From NCBI GenBank assembly GCA_030789695.1, contig CM061140.1, positions 79,484,422-79,548,421 of the forward strand: a stretch of 64,000 nt of DNA, read 5' to 3'. Under the pieces are notes generated by a model. The model was not told the origin of the DNA. It ran no database searches and saw only the letters and a list, made by a program, of their open reading frames with translations. The stretch is from Scilla litardierei (Eukaryota; Streptophyta; Magnoliopsida; Asparagales; Asparagaceae). The position numbers and the translations under genes are program-made. Positions 12,937 through 22,479 of this stretch are shown one piece after another; position 1 is the stretch's first letter, and each line of letters starts with the position of its first letter.

Positions 12937-13232
12937 ATACATAGGAGACTAATGTATAGATTCATAGGAAATCTGCAAGCCTGAAGCTTGGTCAGATGAG
13001 GGGGAGTCAACCGTAGTGTTGTACTCTTTTCCCTTGGCTACTGGTTTTTTCCCACCGGGTTTTCCGCAGTCAAGGTTTTGACGAGGCAACCTCGTTGACT
13101 CTAGATCCTGAAGTATCCACCCCTAGACACATCTCCAAAATAGGTGAAGTTATGGATTAACTGTTCTTTATTTAACAAGGCAGTTATCCTAACTCGGATC
13201 CTGAAGAATCCACCTCTTATTCAATGTTAGTT

Positions 13233-13245
13233 GGATAAGGGGAAG
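13233..13245 (+). other. Polypurine tract of Copia B
   Basis: GGATAAGGGGAAG directly precedes the 3' LTR. Copia C has GGATAAGGGGGAG in the same place. It primes plus-strand DNA synthesis. Confidence 0.8.
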
Positions 13246-13364
13246 TGTTATGAATAGGCCCATTAGGCCCATTGGGTATCCAACACATTATTGAAAGCTA
13301 TAAATATGAGGGTAGGGGCCTCTTAACCCTCTACACCTATTTCCCTACTTTTCCCTTCACAACA
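13246..13364 (+). repeat. 3' LTR of Copia B (119 bp)
   Basis: Matches 6735-6853 except at four positions. It is followed by (AT)7 (13365-13379) and then by the 3' end of a minus-strand Helitron. Confidence 0.9.
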
Positions 13365-13390
13365 ATATATATATATATACTAGTCATAAC

Positions 13391-13408
13391 CCGTGCCCAC
13401 AGGCACGG
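13391..13408 (-). other. Helitron 3' terminal hairpin
   Basis: CCGTGCCCACAGGCACGG on the + strand, seven paired bases each side of a short loop, 7 nt inside the CTAG terminus. In Helitrons this hairpin marks termination of rolling-circle transfer. Confidence 0.65.
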
Positions 13409-13519
13409 TTCAATTAAGATTTTCCCCCACAAAATTTGTGTTTCCCAAAATATTATTTCCACACCCAAAATTTAAAAGAACAACAAAAGAAATAGCAACA
13501 TGGGTGCATTCAGTGTGGG

Positions 13520-14005
13520 CACCTTTGGCGCGGAACAACAAATTCGATACAGGCGACTTCAACACAGAACAAATTCGGCGACTTCGACACAGAACAACAA
13601 ATTCGGCACAGGCGCCTTCGGCGTGGAACAACAAATTCGGCTAAGGCGACTTCAACACGAAACAACAAATTCGTCATGGGCAACTTCGGCGCGGAACAAC
13701 AAATTCGACACGGGATCCTTCGACGCTGGCATATTCGGTGCGGGCGCCTTCGGTGTGGAACAACAAATTAGCGTAGAACAACAAATTCGGTATGGGCGCC
13801 TTCGACACGGAATACCAAATTTGTGTAAAAAAACCCATGCCCACGGGCACGGTTCATTTAACATTTCCCCCGTGAAAGAACAAAAAATTAGCGAAAAAAT
13901 ATTTAGCGTCACGGGCACTTTTGGTGTGGACGCCTTCGACGCAGAACAACAAATTCGGCGCGGAACAACAAATTCAAGTAAAACAACAAATTTGACGCGA
14001 AACAA
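13520..14005. repeat. Degenerate tandem repeats with ACAACAAATTCG core
   Basis: More than ten irregular copies of a ~20-50-bp unit containing GGAACAACAAATTCG and GGCGCCTTCGGCG-like segments. A second copy of the terminal motif (CCCATGCCCACGGGCACGG, ~13834-13852) lies inside it, so the region may include an older Helitron 3' end. The open frame through it on the + strand is probably not a gene. Confidence 0.6.
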
Positions 14006-14329
14006 CGTAAAAAATTTCGCGGGCGCTACACAAACAATGAAAGGAAAAAACCCTCCATATTCTTATCACAAACATGTTTTTAATCAGCTCTGCCAAACTT
14101 TTAATCAAATGGATTATTGGTTTACAAAGACATTCACATTTGCACTTCAAGCACTTCAATTTTCCAAGCATCTACCCTGTAAGATACAATTCTTTGAACA
14201 ATTATTTGTGTTTCTTACATTTTCACACATTTCATTTCATTTCATTTTTCAAAAAGGCAATACATAAAATCAACAAAATAAAATATAAAGACATTTATCT
14301 ATTTCGTTACATATATCAAAATATGTAAT

Positions 14330-14654
14330 TTAATTAGGATTTATACTGCTACAATCTTTCTTTCTGGTTTTCTCGTTAAACTCCCCATAGAAGTAGGACA
14401 CAAAACCCCAAAGGGAGAGGCCGAGGGAAACACCTTTGGTTCCAGTAAACGATTCACTGAAGAAGAAGACAGCCAGAACCTCTTTCACATGAATAAGAGC
14501 AGTCGAGATTACCCCAAAAACCAGCGTAGATGCAAAACAGATGGCACCGTCCGATGAAAGGAAATACATTTGCCACACGATTGCAGAGATGATGAGCAAC
14601 CCACATTATCCCGCTTTCCCGAGCTCAAACTCATATGCTTCTCTTGCAATCGCC
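14330..14654 (-). pseudogene. Captured last exon of a purine-permease-like gene
   Basis: The translated fragment ends with FTGTKGVSLGLSLWGFVSYF followed by YGE, the conserved C-terminal membrane segments of plant purine permeases (PUP family, plasma-membrane carriers of purines and cytokinins). Upstream are REAYEFELGKAG and IISAIVWQMYFLSS, also PUP-like. An in-frame TAA lies between these two blocks (~14602). An acceptor-like TTTCAATTCAG at its upstream edge (~14655-14665) fits an exon boundary. Only the last ~100 residues of a ~350-residue family are present, so this is a fragment. It shares strand and Helitron with the bHLH and O-methyltransferase pieces. Confidence 0.65.
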
Positions 14655-14949
14655 TGAATTGAAATATATTTATGTTATCAAATGTTAATATGAGAGCTGA
14701 CAAAAAGCAACTTTAAGAAAGAGATCATCACCTGAAAATATTTTGTTGATGATTTTGAGCAGTTGCTGAAATGTTGATGACAAAAAGAGTCATATATGAT
14801 TAGTTTGCACGTAATATTTATTCTGCATTCTGCCTGCAACTCTATTGGTTTTCTTACCATCGCAAACTCTCATGGTTTCAGTGGTGATTCCACAAACAGT
14901 TGCTTTCCTGCATTTCATATAAAACATTTTAATTGTTTTATGTAGTCTG

Positions 14950-15063
14950 CAAAGATTATAGCATGAGTTAGTGATCTCAACTTGTTGAGCAGGGTATCAT
15001 TCTTTGTCAAGCAATCATAGAAGCTGCAGCCCCAGGCAAAGGGAATGCTTCGTCTTTGCCACT
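14950..15063 (-). pseudogene. Unidentified exon-like fragment
   Basis: After a TTGTTGTAG acceptor-like site the minus strand encodes EWQRRSIPFAWGCSFYDCL without stops, continuing with TKNDTLLNKLRSLTHAII. It is open for ~40 codons and does not join in frame to anything recognised. The family is unknown. It lies between the bHLH-like and PUP-like pieces and may be part of a captured gene. Confidence 0.3.
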
Positions 15064-15137
15064 CTACAACAAACAGTTTACATGTCATTCTGATTACTGA
15101 GCAATGGCGGTCTGTTAAAAATACAAATAGATGGTAC

Positions 15138-15252
15138 CTATATGCCACTGGACTACAAAACTCGAGTTCTTGCTGTCATATATGCCGTCTGTGATGAATT
15201 CAGTGACCTTCCCCATGGCTTCTGTTAAGTTCTTCAGATACTGGTGTGTTTC
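15138..15252 (-). pseudogene. Unidentified exon-like fragment with both splice sites
   Basis: The minus strand has an acceptor AACCTGCAG at ~15253 and a donor ATAG|GTACC at 15138. Between them it encodes ETHQYLKNLTEAMGKVTEF followed by ITDGIYDSKNSSF without a stop. The sequence looks like a genuine exon but was not assigned to a family. It follows the bHLH-like exon by ~80 nt and precedes the fragment at 14950. Confidence 0.3.
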
Positions 15253-15335
15253 CTGCAGGTTATGCATGGTTTTGTGAGTACTGCAAAACATAATTTATAC
15301 TTTTGTAGATAGAAGAAGCGATTCAAAATTCTTAC

Positions 15336-15480
15336 CTTGTTGATCTTGGGAACAATCGACCTCAATATGTAGAGCCTATCGTTAACCTTCTTCCTCCTCT
15401 CAGGAATCAAATTGTTCGTCGGCAGACCATTCAAATTTTTCTGCCTCCCAATAAACTTTAGCAACATACAATTTTCTGGC
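15336..15480 (-). pseudogene. Captured bHLH exon (ICE1/SCREAM-like)
   Basis: The fragment encodes GLPTNNLIPERRKKVNDRLY followed by ILRSIVPKINK, matching the basic region and helix 1 of ICE1-type plant bHLH transcription factors ([29 protein letters not shown] pattern). It ends with a splice donor AACAAG|GTAAGA exactly where the first bHLH exon of that group ends. The basic region is two residues shorter than the family norm. Helix 2 and the rest of the protein are absent, so no dimerising domain remains. Carried on the same strand as the other captured pieces. Confidence 0.6.
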
Positions 15481-15495
15481 ATACAATTTTCTGCC

Positions 15496-15700
15496 TCTGC
15501 ATGTATGTTTTAGATTAGAGAAACATAAATTAAGATGACACATATGTAAGTATAAAAAGACTTTTTTGCTCCATTTTTCTTCCAGATTTTGCTGAAATCA
15601 ATGTATGTTTTAGTTTAGAGCACCCAAAATGAGGATGACACATTTGTAAGTATAAAAAGACTTTTTTGCTCCATTTTCTTCCAGATTTTGCTGAAACTCA
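15496..15700. repeat. Tandem duplication of a ~103-bp segment
   Basis: Two adjacent copies contain ATGTATGTTTTAG, GATGACACAT and TAAGTATAAAAAGAC, then CTTTTTTGCTCCATTTT and CTTCCAGATTTTGCTGAAA. Located in the Helitron, upstream of the bHLH-like exon. Confidence 0.8.
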
Positions 15701-16580
15701 TACAGGGCTATGTTTAGTAAGGATATGTTTTAATTTTGTGTTTTAGTAACCTGTCAAAACATCTCATGTTCATGAATTTTGTAACATCTCCTGAAATTTG
15801 TCAAAACATATCCTGTTACAAAAATCCTTCCACATTTGTAACATCTCATGTTCTTATTTATTTATTTATTTATCGGTATTGAATGTAACATCAAATAAGA
15901 GAATACTGAAAAATTCTTTTAATTTTCTTAATGGTTACTATTTGTTTCTTTCTCTATTTTCTCATATCTCCTCATAAACTCCAAATCATTACCTACTCTA
16001 CCATATTACTTGTTTTGGACCTCATTATTTGAACAGAATTCCAGCTATAAAACAACTTCAGTGATGATGTGCTAGAAGTAGCTTTGAGATGGACGACTGC
16101 ATCTAAAGATTAGGTCATGGGAACATGATTTTAATTGCATTACTATATAAAACTCTCCAAACATACATTAGCCAGATTGAACGAATCCTACATTGGTGAG
16201 ATGCTTAGTTATTGGTCATGGGAATCCTGCATAAGGAGTGTATTTTAAATATGCATTGGCATTATTTTCATACATTAGAATTATGGCTAATCTGGCAATT
16301 TAAAATAATTTGATACATTAGAATCACTAACTTAAAGGGCCCTTTAAATACATTAGAATTACTTAAAATAAAAATTAAAATACACTCATTATCATTATTT
16401 TCATACATTAGAATCGCCCTTTAAATATGCAGTAGCTAGTTTATTGTTTACTATTTTAAATATGCATTAGGATTGAACAAACTATTTTCATATATTAGAG
16501 AGTATTGTGAACATGATTAACCAGTTTATTGTTCACTGTAATTATTCTTCAAACTGATGAAGAGAAATGAAATAGATTAA

Positions 16581-16880
16581 TCTCGTAGAGTCTTCGCTGA
16601 TTATGCAAACTTAATCCATCTTCTAGGCTTCGACATTGATGGAGAGCATGTTAAGCCAACCGAATATTTCTCATTTCTCATTACCACAAACTACAAAAGC
16701 CTATCAGAAGCTTCCAAATGCCTGGGAAAATTTTCGGCCATTGTAAATGAAGGTCACAAATTTGTAATATTTGAAGAACCAAGCACAATATCTCAACGAA
16801 GATCTTTAAAAAAACCAGAAATTTCTTCATATATACTTAAAGTCAATATTGCCAGCAAATTCTTATTCCATTGGTCGTAG
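16581..16880 (+). other. Open frame of unknown origin (100 codons, no start)
   Basis: Open from after a TAA at 16578 to a TAG at 16880, with no ATG near its beginning. Its translation (ADYANLIHLLGFDIDGEHVK, then TEYFSFLITTNYKSLSEASK) has the composition of a real protein, but no family was recognised. It lies on the strand opposite to the other captured exons. It could be a further captured exon or a chance frame. Confidence 0.3.
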
Positions 16881-17792
16881 CAAGTCACAGTCTATGTTGA
16901 TCTATATATAGCATGTCTTCATGCACAACATTTTCTTCCATCTCAAACCCTCACAATTCTGACATTTACTGATCAATGGCGGTGGTCAGAAGAGGATGGG
17001 TAATTTAATGCATTTCTCTTCATTAGTTAGGCACATTGCTTGACTTTTATATTAACCAGTTTATTGTTCACTGCAATTATCCTGCTTGGTCATGTGAACA
17101 TGATTAGCCAGATTGAACAAAACTCTCCAAACATACATCAACACTAAATAGAAATGGATCTCCAATTTAAACTCAATAGATCGGTTCTTGGGAGAAAATG
17201 AAAAACAAAAGAAAAGAAATTCAAAAGAAAAGAAATCCACCACCCATCCACACACCCACAGAACCCATTGCTCCTCTCTCTACATTTTGGTGGAAGTATC
17301 AGATGGGTTTGTTCCAAAAAGGATTGTTCCAAAAAGAAATCCCCAAAGGATTGTTTTGATAGTTCAAATGCTTAACAAATTACTTCCAAAAAGTCAACTG
17401 CTAACAACAAAAATTTCTTCCAAATGCTTAACAATCTTGATTCAGCTATGGGCATTTGACCCCAGCTCGTTAATTTCTCCCATTGCATCTAATTGCTTCC
17501 CAGCTCGAAAAATTTCTTCCAAATGCTTAAAATTTCTCACATTGCATCTAATTGCAGGACTCTATAAAAATGATCATTAATTGCAGAACAATAAACTTTG
17601 GATCATGCTGATTTTGCAGAACAATAAACTACTAACATTAAAATTTTAGAACAATAAACTTGCAGATGGTGCTAATTTTGCAAACAATATCTAAGTTTGT
17701 GGGTTACCTGTGATCAGAATTTTGCGATCAGAACCCTGAAGATGAGAAAAGGCTCAAATGAAAGCAGATTGAAAGGAGAGAACAAAGAACTT

Positions 17793-18075
17793 TGAAAGGG
17801 GTGGCATCCTTGCATCTCTTCAGTATTTTTACGCACTCCTGGTCACTCCAATCATGCAAAACCCATTGAAAAGGGATAAAAAGCCTGAATTAAGTTTTCT
17901 TCTCTACTTTCAAAAGTGAGGTAAATTCGGGGACACACACAATGGAACGTACCTTGAGCAGGGTCGCATCTGCGGGAGGAACACAATCGAACATATTTCC
18001 CCCTATCTCGCTCCCTTCCAGACCCTCAACCACTTGCGGCAGTTCAAGCACGGTGCATTTCACAGGCGGGAATGG
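17793..18075 (-). pseudogene. Captured plant O-methyltransferase exons
   Basis: Two exon pieces of a caffeate/flavonoid-type O-methyltransferase (SAM-dependent methylation of phenolics, cytosolic). The upstream piece (17953-~18075) encodes KCTVLELPQVVEGLEGSE, GGNMFDCVPPADATLLK and ends at a donor AAG|GTACGT. The downstream piece (~17793-17870) encodes WVLHDWSDQECVKILKRCKD, the family's conserved W-(I/V)-LHDW-(S/N)-D-E/Q-C-V-ILK block. The intron between them is ~80 nt, and its acceptor position reads CAA rather than CAG, so it would be spliced poorly. The rest of the ~360-residue enzyme is missing. Confidence 0.65.
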
Positions 18076-18172
18076 AGCATAATTTTAACAGAGCTGGCAA
18101 ACGGAAACCGTCAGAACAAACGAAATCAGCACGGAAAAGATCGAAAACCTAACCGATCATTAGTCAACTCAC

Positions 18173-18216
18173 TTGGTGCTATGAGCGGCGGGCTTCGCTG
18201 CAGGCGGCGATTCCAT
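18173..18216 (-). pseudogene. Candidate captured first exon with start codon
   Basis: On the minus strand an ATG (18216) opens MESPPAAKPAAHST and runs into a donor-like CCAA|GTGAGT at 18173. It lies upstream of the O-methyltransferase piece on the same strand, ~520 nt inside the Helitron 5' end. It may be a captured 5' exon with its promoter flank, giving the Helitron a chimeric transcript start. Too short to assign. Confidence 0.3.
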
Positions 18217-18739
18217 CGACGACGAGCAATGCGGACCACTGATCGTTCACGATGCTCCCCAACAACAGCCACCAGAGCACTCTGGGATTCCTATTGGATT
18301 TGAATTGGGGGAAATTTCGAGTGAGGTGAAACGGGGAGAAGAACACACAAAGAAAGACCTCATGTTTCTTTGTTTAATTGCTGCTCTCCTCATGTTTTGG
18401 GGAAGAGCAAGAGCCAATTTTGTTCTCTCCAAAAACCTGTTGCTCTTCCCAAAAACCGGTTTTTGGGGAAGGAAAAAGGGATCGGGTTTCAATGCTTGCT
18501 ATCCCCAGGTGACGCATGCAGCATTTGAAATGTTTTTCCTTTAAAAAACAAAGTTTTAGATTCCCAACGTGGTCCCCCCTCACGTTTTCTTACCAAAAAC
18601 AAAGTTTCCCTCCCAAATTTTTCACAAACTCTAATCTTAACCGTTCATTCTCCAGGATTAAATCTCAGCCACTTTTTATCCCCCTCACTTGTCCTAGTCA
18701 GCCCTAGGATTCAAAAAACACTGTCAAATGTATAATAGA

Positions 18740-18897
18740 TGTGTGTATATATATGTGTGTGTCAAAGGGTCTGATAGTAGGAAGTGACGTCGCTTGTGCC
18801 CTATCCTTGCTCTATTGAACTCCTTCTCTTCTGTCATACCCCTTGTATTGTTTTGTATAGTTACCAATAAAGATTTTCGCTTACCTTTCAAAAAAAA

Positions 18898-18898
<1 letters not shown>
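18740..18898 (+). mobile_element. Probable 3' tail of a LINE
   Basis: A short segment ends ACCAATAAAGATTTTCGCTT, then ACCTTTCAAAAAAAAA, the form of many plant L1-type LINE 3' ends (AATAAA signal, ACCTTTC, poly-A). No coding part is present. It lies between the 5' end of one Helitron and the TG tract. Confidence 0.4.

Positions 18899-18975
<77 letters not shown>
18899..18975. repeat. (TG)n microsatellite
   Basis: About 38 uninterrupted TG units between the LINE-like tail and a minus-strand Helitron 3' end. Confidence 0.95.
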
Positions 18976-18976
<1 letters not shown>

Positions 18977-18978
<2 letters not shown>

Positions 18979-19389
18979 AGTCATTACCCGTGCCCATAGG
19001 GCACGGTTTTTTTAATGGTTGAGTTTTTTCCCCCACATATTTCAAGTTTCCCCAAATTTCAAGTTTTCCCACAATATTTTAAGTTTCCCCCAAATTTAAG
19101 TTTTTTTCCCAAAATTTAAGTCCCCCAAAATTGTCATTGCCACCTAGAACAAACTTGCTACGTAGGACAAAGCTTTGTCCTAGTAAGATAAGCTTCAAAA
19201 TCTTCAAAGGACTGGAAAAAAATGGTCGGAAGGGGGGAGAATAAAAAGTGTGTGTGGGGGTGGGGAGGGTCCAGAGGCAAAAATGCAAAAACCAGGGTTG
19301 TATGTGCAAATTTCCACCTCCTCTTTTATCCCTCAAAATCTCATCTCTTATATTTTCTCTTATCCAATTTTCCTCTTTTATATAATAGA
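18977..19389 (-). mobile_element. Short non-autonomous Helitron (413 bp)
   Basis: Minus-strand 3' end CTAG (18980-18977) followed by T, with a hairpin CCGTGCCC-ATA-like at 18988-19006 (stem CCGTGCCC/GGGCACGG). The 5' end TCTATTATATAAAAGAGG starts at 19389, preceded by A. No coding sequence. Confidence 0.6.
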
Positions 19390-19918
19390 TATCCAAATTC
19401 TGTTATCCAATTTCTCATGTCCAAATTCTCTTATCCAATTTCTCTTGATAACATCCCTCTTTTATATAATTAATAGATATCCGAATTCTCTTATCCAATT
19501 GCTCATGTCCAAATTCTCTTATCCACTTTCTCTTGATAACATCAATCTATTATATCATAGATATCCAAATTCTCTTATCCAATTTGTTATGTCCAAATTC
19601 TCTTATCCAATTTCTCTTGATAACATCCCTCTTATATATAATAGATATCCAAATTCTCTTATCCAATTTCTCTTGATAACATCCCTCTTTTATATAATAG
19701 ATATGTATGTATATACTCATGTCCAAATTCTCTTATCCAATTTCTCTTGATAACATCCCTATTTTATAGAATAGATATGTATGTATGTATATGTATTTAT
19801 TTATGTATATGTATTTATTTATGTATATGTATATATTTATGTATATATATATATGAATGTATATGCTCTTGTCCAAATTCTCTTATCCAATTTCTCTTGA
19901 TAACATCCCTATTTTATA

Positions 19919-19920
<2 letters not shown>
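19390..19920 (-). repeat. Tandem array of Helitron 5' ends
   Basis: About six further copies of a unit that on the minus strand reads TCTATTATATAAAAGAGGGA, then TGTTATCAAGAGAAATTGG and ATAAGAGAATTTGGA. The copies of the TC-start lie near 19474, 19562, 19645, 19702, 19775 and 19919. Spacing varies from ~55 to ~145 bp, the longest owing to TATG-rich inserts. No 3' hairpin/CTAG is found between copies. Confidence 0.65.

Positions 19921-19998
<78 letters not shown>
19921..19998. repeat. (TA)n microsatellite
   Basis: About 39 TA units after the last Helitron 5' end copy. Confidence 0.95.
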
Positions 19999-20000
<2 letters not shown>

Positions 20001-20145
20001 CTTTTGACCTACGAGTAGCGGATGGTGTTAGTATTTGCTGGGATGTAGGCGCCTGTGCCTCTACTCACATTACTGACATCCTTCTTCCACCCGTGAGTGT
20101 CTTGTACTTTTCCGTTATATCAATAAAGATGCAAAGCATATTCTC

Positions 20146-20148
<3 letters not shown>
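19999..20148 (+). mobile_element. Second possible retroposon tail
   Basis: A ~150-bp unique segment between two TA tracts. It ends TTGTACTTTTCCGTTATATC followed by AATAAAGATGCAAAGC, resembling the 3' end at 18740-18898 but without a poly-A run. It is probably a 5'-truncated LINE or SINE-like tail. Confidence 0.3.

Positions 20149-20195
<47 letters not shown>
20149..20195. repeat. (TA)n microsatellite
   Basis: About 23 TA units, followed by TCTA repeats and then a Helitron 5' end. Confidence 0.95.
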
Positions 20196-20196
<1 letters not shown>

Positions 20197-20635
20197 ATCT
20201 ATCTATTCTATAAAAGAGAGCATTTTTTGAATTTTGTCCCAGTAGGACAAGCTGACTAGGACAAGGGGTTATGATTAGGACAAGGGCTTGATGACTAGGA
20301 TGGGAATAGCTCAGCCTTTGATTTGAAAACTTGAAATTTGAAAGGTGAAACTAAAAATTTGGGGGGAAAGCTCAACCTTCAACAGGTTCAAAACTAAAAA
20401 TTGGGGGGGGGGGGGGGGCGACTGAAAATTTGGGGGGGACGTCACATCAACTGATTCAAAACAAAAAAAAATTGGGGGGAACAGCTCAGCCATGTTCCCA
20501 CAAAAAGCTCAGCCTCCATTTTTGTTTTCAAGAGAAATTGGATAAGAGAATTTGGACAAGAGAATTTGGATAAGAGAATTTGGACAAGAGAATTTGGACA
20601 AGAGAATTTGGATAAGAGATGAGTGCCAGAATTGC

Positions 20636-20825
20636 ACACCGCACACAACCACTCAAAACTCAGAATTGCTCAGCTCACACAACCACTCAAAACTCAGAAT
20701 TGCTCAGCGCACACAACCGCTCAAAACTCAGAATTGCTTACCGCACACAACCGCTCAAAACTCAGAATTGTTCACCGCACACAACTGCTCAAAACTCAGA
20801 ATTGCTCACAACCGCTCAAAACTGA
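20636..20825. repeat. 34-bp tandem repeats in the Helitron
   Basis: Five to six copies of a unit with CACACAACCACTCAAAACTC and AGAATTGCTCA. A second set of copies, interspersed with other sequence, lies at 21415-21570. The open frames across them repeat the same peptide and are not taken as genes. Confidence 0.9.
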
Positions 20826-21148
20826 CTAGGACAATGGGTTGATGACTAGGATAAAGTTTTAGGATGAGGTTTTGAGAAAGTTTGGGGGGGGGGGGGAACT
20901 TAGGGAAACTTTGTATTATGAGGGGGAGAATTCAAACATCCCTCAAAATTCAAGCCAGCTCATATCCCTCCCCTTTTCAAAATTCAAAAACCCATTATCT
21001 CTTTGCCCTCTATCATTGAAACATTCAAAATTCAAACATCCATCATTCTGTAAAGCTAGCACCTTTTGTAAAGCGGGTCAAGCCATCGCCTTCGTTCATT
21101 ATTTATGGTTGTAGTGTGATATTCTATTTGCTCTCTCATGCCAGCAAT

Positions 21149-21217
21149 ATGGATCTCTCTCAAGATTCACAGGTTGTTTTTTCCTGCAATTTAGAGGATG
21201 GCCTCTCTTCCTCTCAG
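21149..21217 (+). other. Exon-like fragment inside the Helitron
   Basis: ATG opens MDLSQDSQVVFSCNLEDG and a few more residues, and meets a donor-like TCTCAG|GTGACA at 21217. It might be a captured first exon; no family is recognised. Confidence 0.25.
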
Positions 21218-21965
21218 GTGACATGGGTGATTTCTTTTTTCTCTAATCTGCTTTTTTTTATTTTTACGCACATGGTTGGATAAGAGAATTTGTACAAGAT
21301 AAATTGGATAAGTGATGAGAGAAAAAACCCCGTTTTTTGCATTTTTGCCCATGGACCCTCCCCCACACACCCAACCACACTTTTTATTATTCCCCCCTTT
21401 CGACCATTTTTTTCAGAATTGCTCAGTGCACATAACCACTCAAAACTCAGAATTGATCACCACACACAACCATTCAAAACTCAGAATTGCTCACAGTATA
21501 CAACCACACTTTTTATTATTGATCACCGCACACAACCACTCAAAACTCAGACTTGCTCACCGCATACAACCATTTTTTTCCAGTACACGTGCACATGTGC
21601 ACGGGTTATTTGCTATGAAATTGATATGATGAGAGTTTGTGAAAATTATAGCTAGAGAACACTAAATTTTTGGGAGAACTAAATTTTGGGAGAAGTCAAT
21701 TTTTTGTGTTAAACTAAATTTTCTTGAGGGAACTAAATTTTGGGAGAGAACTAAAATTTTTGGGGGAACTAAATTTTGCGGGGAGCTAAAATTTTTGGGG
21801 AAACAAAATTCTCTGGGGAGCTAAATTTTGAGGGACTAATATATATAACTGAATAAAAATTATTTATGCTTTAATTATTATTATTCGTTTAAAATTTGGG
21901 GATTTAAGATTTTAACCGGGGACTATTTTAAATGAACTGTGCCCTTTGGGCACGGGTAATGTCTA

Positions 21966-21966
<1 letters not shown>

Positions 21967-22054
<88 letters not shown>
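21967..22054. repeat. (TA)n microsatellite
   Basis: About 44 TA units between the Helitron 3' end and the fold-back MITE. Confidence 0.95.
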
Positions 22055-22055
<1 letters not shown>

Positions 22056-22056
<1 letters not shown>

Positions 22057-22442
22057 TTGACTAGGATCCATGCGGATGGATCAAACATGCGGATCCATCC
22101 AAGTGGAATTTAAAGCTAGACAATGTAAATAGAAAATCTGACCGTTGGATGTCTTCTAACATGTCTAAACTAGCTCCAAACAAAATTTCAACTAAATTGG
22201 ACATGTTTTGCCCATGCATCAAGTGGTTGCAAAATCGATGTTTTTGAATAGTTAAAAAATCGGCTAATTTTGCAACCACTTGATGCATGGGCAAAACATG
22301 TCCAATTTAGTTGAAATTTTGTTTGGAGCTAGTTTAGACATGTTAGAAGACATCCAACGGTCGGATTTTCTATTTACATTGTCTAGCTTTAAATTCCACT
22401 TGGATGGATCCGCATGTTTGATCCATCCGAATGGATCCTAGT

Positions 22443-22446
<4 letters not shown>
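22056..22446. mobile_element. Fold-back MITE (391 bp)
   Basis: Two arms of ~179 bp are reverse complements with about two mismatches, starting GTTGACTAGGATCCAT and ending ATGGATCCTAGTCAAC. A ~30-bp AT-rich spacer (around 22235-22260) separates them. Both flanks are TA repeats, so the target duplication cannot be defined. No coding capacity. Arm identity indicates a recent insertion. Confidence 0.85.

Positions 22447-22474
<28 letters not shown>

Positions 22475-22479
<5 letters not shown>

Larger units (their letters stand above)
13380..18739 (-). mobile_element. Gene-capturing non-autonomous Helitron (5.36 kb)
   Basis: Read on the minus strand, the 5' end is TCTATTATACATTTGACAG (from 18739), preceded by A. 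The 3' end is CTAG (13383-13380), preceded by a hairpin with stem CCGTGCC/GGCACGG (13408-13391) and followed by T. These are the hallmarks of Helitrons (5' TC, 3' hairpin plus CTRR, insertion between A and T). Neither a Rep/helicase frame nor terminal inverted repeats are seen. Inside are exon-like fragments of at least three recognisable plant gene families, all on the Helitron strand, plus short tandem repeats near the 3' end. The ends share wording with the Helitrons at 18977 and 20202. Confidence 0.65.
20202..21966 (+). mobile_element. Non-autonomous Helitron with internal tandem repeats (1765 bp)
   Basis: 5' end TCTATTCTATAAAAGAGAGC preceded by A. 3' end CTAG (21963-21966) followed by T, with a hairpin stem GTGCCC/GGGCAC (21939-21953) and GGGTAATGT between hairpin and CTAG. 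The inside has AAGAGAATTTGGA repeats (20529-20615) and two arrays of a ~34-bp unit (20636-20825, 21415-21570). 21590-21605 is another hairpin-like CGTGCACATGTGCACGGGTT, possibly an older internal terminus. It lies entirely within TA tracts. Confidence 0.65.

Noticed and set aside
19919..20230. Ile/Tyr repeat proteins
   Set aside because: They are translations of (TA)n tracts.
20639..20829. Regular direct repeats that could look like a CRISPR array
   Set aside because: Repeats are contiguous without unique spacers, in plant DNA, inside a Helitron.
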